A DNA stretch of 63,042 nucleotides from Rubrivivax sp. (lineage in GTDB: Bacteria; Pseudomonadota; Gammaproteobacteria; Burkholderiales; Burkholderiaceae_C): contig JADJHR010000014.1 in the NCBI GenBank assembly GCA_016707445.1, forward strand, positions 1 through 63,042. The letters run 5' to 3'. The translations under genes were made by a program, and so were the position numbers. Positions 43,745-53,533 of the stretch are shown here, piece after piece; position 1 is the first letter of the stretch, and every line of letters starts with the position of its first letter. Below the pieces are notes generated by a model, which was given only the letters and a program-made list of their open reading frames with translations, was not told where the DNA came from and did no database searches.

Positions 43745-44335
43745 TCAGCGGGGTCCTGCCCCGGTCTTGCCGCCCGCCGGTGTCGACGCCGCGGCACTGC
43801 CCGCGGGCGGCGTGAACACGGCGCGGGCGCGTCCGGCCGGACCGCTGCCGACGGGCGCAGCGCCCTGCACCGAGAACTGCTCGGAGGCATGGTTCCAGAC
43901 GATCAGCGCGCCGGTGATCTCATCGATCACCTCCTTGCCGCGCAGGCGCCGGACGACACTGTTGCCGATGAAGCGCAGCACCTCGGTCTTGCCGTCGAAC
44001 TCGACCCGGTCGGCCGCGCCTTCGACGTACTCATCGACGTTGTCGCGCTTTTGCCGGTACGTCACTGGCACTCCGGGCAGGCCCCAGGCCGTGCCCGTGT
44101 GGTAGCCGTCGGGGGTCTGGCGCACTTCCACCCGGTCGGCCGTGATGACCATCGTGCCCTGGGTGATGACGACGTTGCCGCTGAAGCGACTGACCTGGTT
44201 CTTCAGGTCGGCGCTGCCAGACTTGTCGGCCAGGATCTCCATCGGCTTGCCGCGGTCGGCTTTTTCGGCCGCAGCCGGCGCGGCCACGACGACCAGCAGC
44301 AGGGCCAGGAAGATGGGGTGCAGGAAGGAAGTCAT
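43745..44335 (-). CDS. lptA: LPS transport periplasmic protein
   Basis: From ATG 44335 the protein is 196 aa with a signal peptide (cleavage after APAAA). The beta-jellyroll has the typical NVVITQGTMVITADRVEV and SVVRRLRGKEVIDEITG repeats. It bridges inner and outer membrane for LPS. The tail is Pro/Ala-rich and longer than usual. The expected upstream lptC is not next to it; a dsbA-like gene is instead. Confidence 0.92.
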   Translation of the reverse strand: MTSFLHPIFLALLLVVVAAPAAAEKADRGKPMEILADKSGSADLKNQVSRFSGNVVITQGTMVITADRVEVRQTPDGYHTGTAWGLPGVPVTYRQKRDNVDEYVEGAADRVEFDGKTEVLRFIGNSVVRRLRGKEVIDEITGALIVWNHASEQFSVQGAAPVGSGPAGRARAVFTPPAGSAAASTPAGGKTGAGPR

Positions 44336-44455
44336 GTGGGGCACGAAACTTGCAGAGCATTCTAGTGCCAAGTTTTCGTGCTGCGGCACCTGGCCGCTGA
44401 ATTCGGTGACATCCGGCGCGGTCGTCGCCGTCAAGCCCGTGGGCTCGATCAGCGG

Positions 44456-45100
44456 CTAGCGCTTGCGTGCCTGCTGCAGCAGGAAGTCTGCCACTCGCAG
44501 CGCCTTGTCGTGGCCACCGGCCAGTGCCGCCGACGTGAAGTATCGGCCGGCGATGCCCAGCATCGGCACGCCGTCGACCTTGTAGGCGTCGGTCAGCTGC
44601 CGCGACTTGGCCGCCCGCGTGTCGACCTGGAATGACCGAAAGCTCTCGATGAAGCGCGCCTTGTCAATGCCGGCTGCCGTGGCCAGGGCGACGGCGTCGT
44701 TCTCGTTCGTCAGGCGACGGCCCTGGCCGTGGATGGTGGCAAAGATCTTGCGGTGCACGGCCTGGACCTGGTCGAGTTCCTCCAGCGCGTGGAAGAGCTT
44801 CTGCGCCACCACGTGGCGCGCCGTGAAGCCCACAGGCACGCGGCGAAAGGCGACGTCGGGCGGCAGCTGGCGCACCCAGGCTTCGAGCAGCGGCTCGAAG
44901 GCGTTGCAGTGCTGGCACTCGTACCAGAAGAACGCCGACACGTCGATCTTGCTGGCGGGCGGCAGCAGGGTGGGTGATATCGGCTGCGACAGCCGGATGT
45001 ACTGCGTGCCTTCGACCGGGGCCTGCGCCTGCGCCGGGGTGGTGCCGGCGAAGGCCACGGTGGCCAGGTGGATCGAGAAATTACGGCGCTTCATGGCCAT
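44456..45100 (-). CDS. dsbA: DsbA-like thiol:disulfide interchange protein
   Basis: A 214-aa periplasmic protein with signal peptide (cleavage near AQA) and thioredoxin fold. The active site reads CQHC (FFWYECQHCNAFEP) where DsbA enzymes usually have CPHC, and a cis-Pro is seen in DGVPMLGIAG. It introduces disulfides in exported proteins; the altered dipeptide could shift redox potential. It lies 80 bp after the SPOR-protein gene on the same strand. Confidence 0.9.
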   Translation of the reverse strand: MAMKRRNFSIHLATVAFAGTTPAQAQAPVEGTQYIRLSQPISPTLLPPASKIDVSAFFWYECQHCNAFEPLLEAWVRQLPPDVAFRRVPVGFTARHVVAQKLFHALEELDQVQAVHRKIFATIHGQGRRLTNENDAVALATAAGIDKARFIESFRSFQVDTRAAKSRQLTDAYKVDGVPMLGIAGRYFTSAALAGGHDKALRVADFLLQQARKR

Positions 45101-45180
45101 CCATTCTTTCGGTCGGGCGGCCTGGCCGCCCGACGGGGGTTCGTTCGTGCCCGGATCTTGCTTGCCGGGGGCGATCGCAC

Positions 45181-45795
45181 TCAGGGTCGCTCGACGCGCA
45201 CCAACTGCGAATCGATCGGTGTCTCCTGCAGCTTACGCTGCACGCCTTCGGCCTCGCTGCGCACTTCGAACGGGCCCAGGCGGACGCGATAGACCACGCG
45301 TCCGTTCTGTTCGCGCTCGGTGATGCGCGCCGACTGTCCCAGCAGCGCCAGCTTGGCACGCTGCTGCTCGGCTTCTTCAGACCGTGTGTAGGCGCCGGTC
45401 TGCACGAAGAACACGAAGGGTTCGCCGCTGCGCGCCGCGCTGGCTGGCGCGGGTGCTGGCGCCGCTGGCGTCGCGCCACCGGCCAGGATGCGCGCCGGGT
45501 CGCGTGTCGGTGCCGGCGCCGGCGGCAGCGCGCCCGGTGCGGCCACGTCCACGGTCGGACTGGCCGCCTGCGGCGACGAGGGCTTGCCGTTCTTGCCGGC
45601 CAGCGGGGCGTTGGGGTCCCAGTTGCGATTGCGCGCCTGCTCGGCCTGGTCCTGCTCGGGCGTGCGAAGCGGCACCTTGTTGACGAAGGGCACCGGCGCC
45701 TTGGTGATGTACAGCGCCACGCCCAGCGCGATCGTCAGACCGACCAGCAGGCCGACTACCACGCCGATCACGAAACCGCCGCGTTCGCTCTTCAT
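45181..45795 (-). CDS. SPOR-domain inner-membrane protein
   Basis: A 204-aa protein with an N-terminal transmembrane helix (GFVIGVVVGLLVGLTIALGV), a Pro/Ala-rich linker and a C-terminal SPOR domain (PFVFFVQTGAYTRSEEAEQQR...VVYRVRLGPF). SPOR domains bind denuded peptidoglycan, and proteins of this form resemble FtsN. The start overlaps the argS stop by 4 bp, the order usual in Burkholderiales. Confidence 0.88.
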   Translation of the reverse strand: MKSERGGFVIGVVVGLLVGLTIALGVALYITKAPVPFVNKVPLRTPEQDQAEQARNRNWDPNAPLAGKNGKPSSPQAASPTVDVAAPGALPPAPAPTRDPARILAGGATPAAPAPAPASAARSGEPFVFFVQTGAYTRSEEAEQQRAKLALLGQSARITEREQNGRVVYRVRLGPFEVRSEAEGVQRKLQETPIDSQLVRVERP

Positions 45796-47509
45796 GCCAG
45801 GGCCTCCAGCGACGTTTCGCGTGGCATGGCCTCCGGCGCGCTCACGCCCAGCACCGTCAGCGCATTGCGCAGCACCTGCCGGGTGGCGGTCAGCAGGGCC
45901 ATGCGTGCGCGCGCCAGTGCGGCGTCGTCGGCCAGGAAACGCTCGGCCGCATACCAGCTGTGCAAGGCCGCGGCCAGGTCACGCAGGTAGAAGGCCACGT
46001 CATGCGGGGCCAGGTCGGCAGCGGCGCGCGTCAGCATCTCGGGGTAGTCGGCCAGCTTGAGCAGCAGCGATTGTTCGGTGGGCGCAGTCAGCAGCGACAG
46101 GTCGGCGGTGGCCAGCGCGTCGAGCCCGGCGTTCCCGCCCTGCGCAACATATTGCGCCAGCACCGAGCAGATGCGCGCGTGGGCGTACTGCACGTAGAAC
46201 ACGGGGTTCTCGTCGCTGGCCTTCAGCGCCAGGTCGATGTCGAACACGAACTCGGTGTCGGCCTTGCGGCTGATCAGGAAGAAGCGCACCGCGTCGCGGC
46301 TGGTCCAGTCAACAAGGTCGCGCAGGGTCACGTAGCTGCCGGCGCGCTTGGAGATCTTGACCTCGGCGCCGCCACGCATCACCGTGACCATCTTGTGCAG
46401 CACGTAGTCGGGGTAGCCGGCCGGGATGCCGACGCCCGCGGCCTGCAAACCGGCGCGAACGCGCGCGATGGTGCCGTGGTGGTCGGTGCCCTGCACGTTG
46501 ATCACCTTGACGAAGCCGCGCTCGAACTTGTTGATGTGGTAGGCGACGTCGGGCACGAAGTAGGTGTAGCTGCCGTCGGACTTGCGCATCACGCGGTCCT
46601 TGTCGTCGCCGTAGTCGGTGCTGCGCAGCCACAGCGCGCCGTCCTTTTCGTAGGTCTTGCCGGCCGCGTTCAGGCGTTCGACCGTGGCCTGCACGCGCCC
46701 GCTGCTGTACAGGCTGGACTCGAGAAAGTAGTGGTCGAACTTCAGGCCGAAGGCCTGCAGGTCCAGGTCCTGCTCGTGGCGCAGGTAGGCCACCGCGAAC
46801 TGGCGGATGCCGTCGAGATCGTCGCGTCACCCGAAGCGGTGAACTCACGGTCGTCGGCGTGCACCGTCTGCCGCGCGGCGAAGGCGTCTGCGATGTCCTG
46901 GATGTAGTCGCCGTTGTAGGCTGCCTCGGGCCAGTCGGCATCGCCGGGCTTGCGCCCCAGCAAGCGGCATTGGGTGGACGTGGCCAGCGTGGCGATCTGC
47001 ACGCCGGCGTCGTTGTAATAGAACTCGCGCGTGACCTGCCAGCCCTGGGTGGACAGCAGATTGCACAGCGCATCCCCCAGCGCGGCCTGGCGTGCATGGC
47101 CCACGTGCAGCGGCCCGGTCGGGTTGGCCGAGACGAACTCGACCAGCACCTGGCGGCCGTTGGCGGCCAGTCGGCCGTAATCGTCGCCATCGCGCAGCAC
47201 CTCGCCGACGACGCTCTGGCGCGCCGCCGCCGTCAGCCGAAGGTTGACGAAGCCGGGGCCGGCGATCTCAAGTGCCGCCACCCAGCGCTGCACCGCCGGC
47301 TGCGCCTGCAGCCGCTCGACCAGAGCCTGCGCGATGTCACGCGGGTTCTTCTTCTGCGCACGCGCCAGCACCATCGCGGCGGTCACGGCCAGGTCGCCAT
47401 GGGCGGCCTGCTTGGGCGACTCGAAGACGGCGCTTGGCGGTGCATCGGGGGCCAGCTCGGCCAGCACCTGGGACAGGGCTTGCAACAGCTGCTGCTTGGC
47501 TTGGATCAT
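45792..47509 (-). CDS. argS: Arginyl-tRNA synthetase, frameshifted
   Basis: A class I synthetase that charges tRNA-Arg. The N-terminal part has the HIGH-like motif (ANPTGPLHVGHARQAALGD) and the C-terminal part the arginine-tRNA anticodon-binding domain (YVQYAHARICSVL). The frame breaks near 46820: after FTASGDATI the frame moves so that the continuation is LDGIRQFAVAYLRHEQD. One base (probably C) is missing. As argS is essential and both sides are intact, this is most likely a sequence error. Confidence 0.94.
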
Positions 47510-47711
47510 CGGGCGATTCTACGGTTGGGGTCGCCGACGGGCAGAGCTCGGCCAGGCGTCGATCGAACACACGGCGCTTGCCAGACACGGCCCGAAGCGC
47601 CCTCGTGAAGCGCTGGACTGCCCCGCCATTGCCCCGCTTATGCGGGTCTCGGCCGGGCGTCGAGCAGGCACGATCAGCACCTGGGCGCGGTTCGTGCCCC
47701 TTGTTCCCGTC

Positions 47712-49064
47712 ATGTCTGTTCCGCTGAAGATCCGCCGCCCCGAAGCACCCGAGCTGCCACCGCAGATCGGCAAGTACCCGGTGCACGCGCGCCTGGGCGA
47801 AGGCTCGACCAGCGAAGTCTTCCTGGCCCATGACGAGTTTCGCGGCCGCAACGTGGCGATCAAGCGCGTGCGCCTGGGCCTGCTGCCCGACTCGCGCGAA
47901 TCGCACTTCCAGCGCCGCTTCTTCGCCGCCGAGGCGGCCCTGGTCGGGCGGCTGAACCACCCGAACGTGGTGCAGATCCTGGACGCGGTGTTCGACGACG
48001 CCGCACCCTACCTGGTGATGGAATACGTCGACGGCGTGACGCTGCGGCGTTTCTGCCGTGCCGACACCCTGCTGCCGCTGGACCAGATCGTCGAGATCGG
48101 TTTCAAGTGCGCGATGGCACTGGGCTACGTCTACCGTCAGGGCGTGATCCACCGCGACGTCAAGCCGGCCAACCTGCTGGCGGTGATGGACGGCGACCAG
48201 GTGGTCGACGTGAAGATCACCGACTTCGGCAGCGCTTTCAACCAGACTTCGGACGCCACGCAGGTCTATCGTGTGGGGTCGCTCGCCTACATGTCGCCCG
48301 AACAACTCGACGGCGACACGCTGGACTGTCGTGCCGACCTGTATTCGTTGGCCGCGGTGCTGTACCACCTGATTGCAGGCCGCCCGCCGTTCGACGCCAC
48401 ACGGCAGCAGGCCATCATGCATCAGATCTACAACGTGCAGCCGGCGTCGCTGCGCGGCCTGCGCGATGGCGTGTCCGAACGGCTGGACCTGCTGATCCTG
48501 GGCGCTCTGGCCAAGGACCGGGACGATCGGCCCGCCGACTGGGGCCGCTTCGCGCAGGCCTTGTCGGCGCTGATCACCGACCATGAGGTGCCGCGCGGCC
48601 AGCAGCAAGGCGTGCTCGATTCCGAGCGCTTCAACCTGCTGCGCACGCTGGAGTTCTTCCAGGGCTTCGGTGATGTCGAGCTGTGGGAGGTGGTGCATCG
48701 CGCGCGCTGGCAGCGCCTGCCCTTCGGCCACGCGATCTACCGCAAGGGCCAGGAAGGCGACGATTTCCACATCCTGGCGCGCGGCCGCGTCGATGTCTTT
48801 CGCGATGCCGCGCACGTGGCGCAGCTGGGCGTCGGCGACTCGGTGGGCGAAATGGCTTACCTGGCGCCGAATCCTGATCTGCGCATTCACGTCGCCGACG
48901 TGATCGTGGCCGATCCGGCCACCACCTTGTCGTTCACGCCGCACACCCTGGGCCAGCTGTCGATGCCCACGCGACACCTGTTCGACGCCGCCTTCATCAA
49001 GGTGCTGGTGCGGCGGCTGCATGCCGCGCACGAGGCACTGGCACATCCGAGGCGCATTCTCTGA
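47712..49064 (+). CDS. Ser/Thr protein kinase with C-terminal cNMP-binding-like domain
   Basis: A 450-aa protein with a Hanks-type kinase domain (GEGSTSEVFLA glycine loop, VAIKRV lysine, HRDVKPANL near 150, DFGS at 172, SPEQ near 195). A C-terminal cyclic-nucleotide-binding-like beta barrel (about 325-440: FQGFGDVELWEVVHRARWQRLPFGHAIYRKGQEGDDFHILARGRVDVF) follows. No transmembrane segment is seen. A direct kinase-sensor fusion suggests phosphorylation controlled by a small molecule. Substrate unknown. It faces away from argS. Confidence 0.9.
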   Translation: MSVPLKIRRPEAPELPPQIGKYPVHARLGEGSTSEVFLAHDEFRGRNVAIKRVRLGLLPDSRESHFQRRFFAAEAALVGRLNHPNVVQILDAVFDDAAPYLVMEYVDGVTLRRFCRADTLLPLDQIVEIGFKCAMALGYVYRQGVIHRDVKPANLLAVMDGDQVVDVKITDFGSAFNQTSDATQVYRVGSLAYMSPEQLDGDTLDCRADLYSLAAVLYHLIAGRPPFDATRQQAIMHQIYNVQPASLRGLRDGVSERLDLLILGALAKDRDDRPADWGRFAQALSALITDHEVPRGQQQGVLDSERFNLLRTLEFFQGFGDVELWEVVHRARWQRLPFGHAIYRKGQEGDDFHILARGRVDVFRDAAHVAQLGVGDSVGEMAYLAPNPDLRIHVADVIVADPATTLSFTPHTLGQLSMPTRHLFDAAFIKVLVRRLHAAHEALAHPRRIL

Positions 49065-49205
49065 TCTGCGGCGTTGTCGCGCCGGCACGTCAGAACTGTC
49101 AGCCGGTGAGGGACCTGGCGCGTTGATGCGTTGCTGCAATGCAAGTGCCGTGCTGGAATGGGGCGCGCCGCATGGCGGCACCCCGTCCACCCTGAGGAGA
49201 ACCCG

Positions 49206-49496
49206 ATGACTAAATTTTCCGCGATCCTGACCGCCTGCATCGCCGCCCTGGCCCTGTCGGCACCGCTGGTTGCAACGGCCGCCAACGCCGACTGCGAAGC
49301 GAAGGCGATCGGCAAGAACGGCAAGCCGCTGGCGGGTGCCGCCAAGGCCAGCTACATGAAGAAATGCGAGGCCGGCAGCGGCGCCGCTGCCGCCTGCGAG
49401 GCCAAGGCCATGGACAAGAACGGCAAGGCGCTGGCCGGCGCCGCCAAGTCCAGCTACATGAAGAAGTGCGAGGCCGACGCCGGCGCCAAGAAGTAG
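49206..49496 (+). CDS. Exported PsiF-repeat protein
   Basis: A 96-aa protein with a signal peptide ending at VATAANA, then two near-identical units: CEAKAxxKNGKxLAGAAKxSYMKKCEA. Each unit carries two cysteines and a basic region, as in the PsiF repeat family. The family role is unknown (E. coli PsiF is induced by phosphate starvation). The ATG at 49206 follows GAGGAGAACCC. Confidence 0.85.
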   Translation: MTKFSAILTACIAALALSAPLVATAANADCEAKAIGKNGKPLAGAAKASYMKKCEAGSGAAAACEAKAMDKNGKALAGAAKSSYMKKCEADAGAKK

Positions 49497-49517
49497 GACC
49501 GTCTTTCGCCTGTGGCC

Positions 49518-49550
49518 ACGGCCCGGCCCGCTTTTGGCGGCCCGGGCCGT
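49518..49550. terminator. Bidirectional hairpin terminator
   Basis: ACGGCCCGG (49518-49526) pairs with CCGGGCCGT (49542-49550), extended inside by CCGC/GCGG with a T4 loop. It sits between the converging PsiF and LysR genes. Confidence 0.6.
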
Positions 49551-49568
49551 CGTCGTTCAGGCAGCCGA

Positions 49569-50486
49569 TCAGGCCACGGCCCAGTAGGTCGGATCGCCGA
49601 AGCTGTGCTTGATGAAGTCAATCCACAGACGCATGCGCAGCGGCAGGTGCTTGCGCTGCGGAAACACCGCGTAGATGCCGTTCGCCGGCGCCGCGAAGGC
49701 ATCGAGCACCACGCTCAGCCGGCCGGCGCCGACCTCGCGCTCGACCTCCCAGGTGCTGCGCCAGGCGATGCCCATGCCGGCCAGACACCAGTCGTGCAGC
49801 ACCTGGCCGTCGCTGCAGTCCAGCCGGCCGCTGGGCCGCAGATGGGTCAGGGCACCGTCGACCATGAAGGCCCAGCCGCGCGTCTGGCTGGCTTCCGACG
49901 ACAGCGTCAGGCATTCGTGGCGTGACAATTCGGCCGGGCTGTGCGGCACGCCGGCGCGCTGCAAATAGGCCGGCGCGGCGACGCACAGGCGCCGGTTGTC
50001 AGCCAGGCGCACGCTGACCAGGCTGGAATCACTGAGGTCGCCCACACGCACCGCGCAGTCGAAGCCCTCGTTGACGATGTCGACCACGCGGTCCGACAGG
50101 TTCAGCGATACGCTGACATCGGGGTGCTGGGCCAGAAAGCGCGGCACCAGCGGCGCCACGTGGCGGCGGCCGAAACCCGCCGGCGCGGTGACACGCAGGT
50201 GGCCGCTGGCCTTCACCCCGCCGGCGCTGACGCTGGCTTCGGCGTTGGCCAGGTCGGCCAGCAGGCGCTGGCAGTCCTCGAGAAAGGCGCTGCCTTCGTG
50301 CGTCAGCGTGATGCGGCGCGTGGTGCGCAGCAGCAGCTTCACGCCCAAGCGCTCCTCGAGCGCGTCGATGCGCCGCCCGATCACTGCCGGTGCCACGCCT
50401 TCAGCCCGTGCGGCGGCGGTCAGGCTGCCCCTGGTGGCCACCGAAACCAGCGTCTCGATCTGCTTGAGCCGATCCATGGGGTGCAA
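49569..50486 (-). CDS. LysR-family transcriptional regulator
   Basis: A 305-aa protein with an N-terminal winged HTH (ETLVSVATRGSLTAAARAEGVAPAVIGRRIDALEERLGVKLLLRTTRR) and a substrate-binding domain. It is transcribed divergently from the haloacid dehalogenase gene with a 77-bp gap, so it may regulate that gene. Start could be 50486 or the Met at 50477. Confidence 0.92.
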   Translation of the reverse strand: MHPMDRLKQIETLVSVATRGSLTAAARAEGVAPAVIGRRIDALEERLGVKLLLRTTRRITLTHEGSAFLEDCQRLLADLANAEASVSAGGVKASGHLRVTAPAGFGRRHVAPLVPRFLAQHPDVSVSLNLSDRVVDIVNEGFDCAVRVGDLSDSSLVSVRLADNRRLCVAAPAYLQRAGVPHSPAELSRHECLTLSSEASQTRGWAFMVDGALTHLRPSGRLDCSDGQVLHDWCLAGMGIAWRSTWEVEREVGAGRLSVVLDAFAAPANGIYAVFPQRKHLPLRMRLWIDFIKHSFGDPTYWAVA

Positions 50487-50563
50487 CTATGCATCATTTG
50501 CGCATGAATCTATGTATTGCAGCGTAGTTAATGGTTGATCGTGGTTGGAATAGAGTGACAGCG

Positions 50564-51235
50564 ATGAAGCTACGCACCGTACTTTTCGACGCCTACGGCA
50601 CCCTGTTCGACGTCTACAGCGTCGCCTTGCTGGCCGAGCAGTTGTATCCCGGTCACGGCGAGCGCCTGGCGCTGATCTGGCGCGACAAGCAGATCGACTA
50701 CACGCGGCTGTGCTCGATGAGTGGCCGCTACCAGCCGTTCTGGGACCTGACCCGCGCCGGCCTGCGCTTTGCCGCACTGCGGCTGAACCTGAAGCTCGAC
50801 ATCGCCGCCGAAGAGCGGCTGATGAATCAGTACCGGCACCTGTCGGCGTTCCCCGAGAACCAGGCCGTGCTGGTCGAACTGCAGCGCCGGGGCGTGCCCT
50901 GCGGCATTCTGAGCAACGGCGACCCAGCGATGCTGGACGTGGCGGTCAAGAGCGCCGGCCTGGGCGAATTGCTGCAGCCCCTGATCTCGGTCGACAGCGT
51001 GCAGCGCTACAAGACCGACCCCGCCGCCTACGCCCTGGGGCCGCAGCGACTGGGCCTGCCGGCGCGCGAGATCCTGTTCGTGTCCAGCAACGGCTGGGAC
51101 GCCATCGGCGCCACCTGGTACGGCTACACCACGCTGTGGGTGAACCGCAGCGGTGCGCCGCCCGAACAGCTCGGCACCCTGCCCACGCGCACGGGCAGCA
51201 GCCTGCGCGACGTGCTCGATTTCTTTCCCGCCTGA
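50564..51235 (+). CDS. Type II haloacid dehalogenase
   Basis: A 223-aa HAD-superfamily protein. The Asp nucleophile is Asp9 (FDAYGTLFD), the motif LSNGDP is in the middle and SSNGWDAIGA near residue 175 is typical of (S)-2-haloacid dehalogenases. It could dehalogenate short 2-haloacids, but many family members act on other substrates. The start is set at ATG 50564 by the family N-terminus. Confidence 0.9.
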   Translation: MKLRTVLFDAYGTLFDVYSVALLAEQLYPGHGERLALIWRDKQIDYTRLCSMSGRYQPFWDLTRAGLRFAALRLNLKLDIAAEERLMNQYRHLSAFPENQAVLVELQRRGVPCGILSNGDPAMLDVAVKSAGLGELLQPLISVDSVQRYKTDPAAYALGPQRLGLPAREILFVSSNGWDAIGATWYGYTTLWVNRSGAPPEQLGTLPTRTGSSLRDVLDFFPA

Positions 51236-51263
51236 ACTTTGCAACTGTCCACGAGGCCCGACC

Positions 51264-53454
51264 ATGACCGATCGCACCCCCCTCCACCGTCTGCAGGTTG
51301 CCACCGTGCTGCAGCGTTTCATCGACGAGCAGGTGCTGCCGGGCACGGGCGTCGAGCCGGCCGCGTTCTGGCGCGGCTTCGACGCACTGGTGCATGACCT
51401 GGCCCCGAAGAACGCAGCCCTGCTGGCCGAACGCGAGCGCCTGCAAGCAGAACTGGACGCCTGGCACAAGGCCCATCCCGGTCCGATCCGGGCCATGAAG
51501 ACCTACCGCCGCTTCCTGCAGAAGATCGGCTACCTGGTGCCGGTGCCCGACAAGGTGAAGGTGACGACGAAGAACGTCGATGCCGAGCTGGCGCTGCAGG
51601 CCGGCCCTCAGCTGGTGGTGCCGATCACCAACGCGCGCTACGCGCTGAACGCCGCCAACGCACGCTGGGGTTCGCTGTACGACGCGCTGTACGGCACCGA
51701 CGCGCTGCCCGAAGACGACGGCGCCAGCCGCGGCCCAGGCTACAACCCGGTGCGCGGCGCCCGGGTGATCGCGTACGCACGCCATGTGCTGGACCGCTGT
51801 GCGCCGCTGAAGAAGGGCTCGCATCTGGATTCGACGGGCTACGGCGTGGTCGACAACAACCTGGCCGTGACTCTGAAGAACGGCACGACCGTGGGCCTGA
51901 AGAACCCGGCGCAGTTCGTCGGCTTCCAGGGCGAGATGGGCGCGCCCTCGTCGGTGCTGCTGTCGCACCACGGCCTGCACCTGGACATCCGCATCGACCG
52001 CAGCACGGCCATCGGCCGCGGCGACCCGGCCGGTGTCAGCGACCTGGTGCTCGAGTCGGCGCTGTCGACCATCCTGGACCTGGAAGACTCGGTGGCGGTG
52101 GTCGACGCCGACGACAAGGTGCAGGCCTACGGCAACTGGCTGGGCATCCTCAAGGGCACGCTGACCGAAGCCGTGACCAAGGGCGGCAAGACCTTCACGC
52201 GTGGCCTCAACCCCGACCGCCTCTACACCGGCCCGCGTGGCGAGGACGTGGCGCTGCACGGCCGCAGCCTGCTGTTCGTGCGCAACGTCGGCCACCTGAT
52301 GACGAACCCGGCCATCCTGTGGGGACGACGGTCGCGAGATCCCCGAGGGCATCCTGGACGCCGTCATCACGACGACGATCGCGCTGCACGATCTGAAGAA
52401 GACCGAAGGCCTGCGCAACAGCCGTCGCGGCAGCGTCTACATCGTCAAGCCCAAGATGCACGGCCCGGCCGAGGTGGCCTTCGCCAGCGAGCTGTTCGGC
52501 CGCGTCGAGCAGCTGCTGGGCCTGCCGAAAGCCACCGTCAAGCTCGGCATCATGGACGAGGAGCGCCGCACCAGCGTCAACCTGAAGGCCTGCATCGCCG
52601 CCGCCGCCGACCGCGTGGCCTTCATCAACACCGGCTTCCTGGACCGCACCGGCGACGAGATGCACACCGCGATGCAGGCCGGCCCGATGCTGCGCAAGGG
52701 CGACATGAAGAGCAGCGCCTGGATCCAGGCCTACGAGCGCAACAACGTGCTGGTCGGCCTGAGCTGCGGGCTGCGCGGCAAGGCGCAGATCGGCAAGGGC
52801 ATGTGGGCCATGCCCGACCTGATGGCCGCCATGCTGCAGCAGAAGATCGGCCACCCATGCGCCGGCGCCAACACGGCCTGGGTGCCCAGCCCGACCGCGG
52901 CCACGCTGCACGCGCTGCACTACCACCAGGTCGACGTCTTCGCGGTGCAGAAGGCGCTGGAAAAGACCGACTTCGACGCCGAGCGCGAAGGGCTGCTGAC
53001 CGGCCTGCTGACCGTGCCCGTAGCGCGCAAACCAAACTGGTCCGAAGCCGACCGGCAGCAGGAACTGGACAACAACGCCCAGGGCATCCTGGGTTACGTC
53101 GTGCGCTGGATCGACCAGGGCGTGGGCTGCTCCAAGGTGCCCGACATCCACAACGTGGGCCTGATGGAAGACCGCGCCACGCTGCGCATCAGCAGCCAGC
53201 ACATGGCCAACTGGCTGCACCATGGCGTGGTGAGCAAGGCACAGGTGAAGCGCACCCTGAAGCGCATGGCCAAGGTGGTGGACAAACAGAACGCAGGGGA
53301 TCCGGCCTATACGACCATGGCCGACCGCCTGGACAGCTCGGCTGCGTTCCAGGCCGCCAGCGATCTGGTCTTCAAGGGCCTGGTCCAGCCCAGCGGCTAC
53401 ACCGAGCCGCTGCTGCACGCCTGGCGACTGAAGGTCAAGGCCGGGGGCCGATAG
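51264..53454 (+). CDS. glcB: Malate synthase G, frameshifted
   Basis: Condenses glyoxylate and acetyl-CoA to malate, in the glyoxylate and glycolate pathways. The N-terminal frame (to about 52320) and the C-terminal frame are both well conserved; the C-terminal one contains NIGLMED-like and GANTAWVPSPTAA motifs. An extra G in the GGGG run at 52321-52324 breaks the frame; without it the join reads AILWDDGREIPEGILDA. It is probably a sequence error. About 730 aa if corrected, the usual length for isoform G. Confidence 0.95.
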
Positions 53455-53533
53455 GCCAGCGCAAGCCCTGATTGGCAGGTCCGGGGTGCACCGCTATCGT
53501 GCATCCCGAGACCATTGCCATCCAGGAGATCCC

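Noticed and set aside
51236..51263. Glycine riboswitch before malate synthase
   Set aside because: The gap is only 28 bp, too short for any riboswitch.
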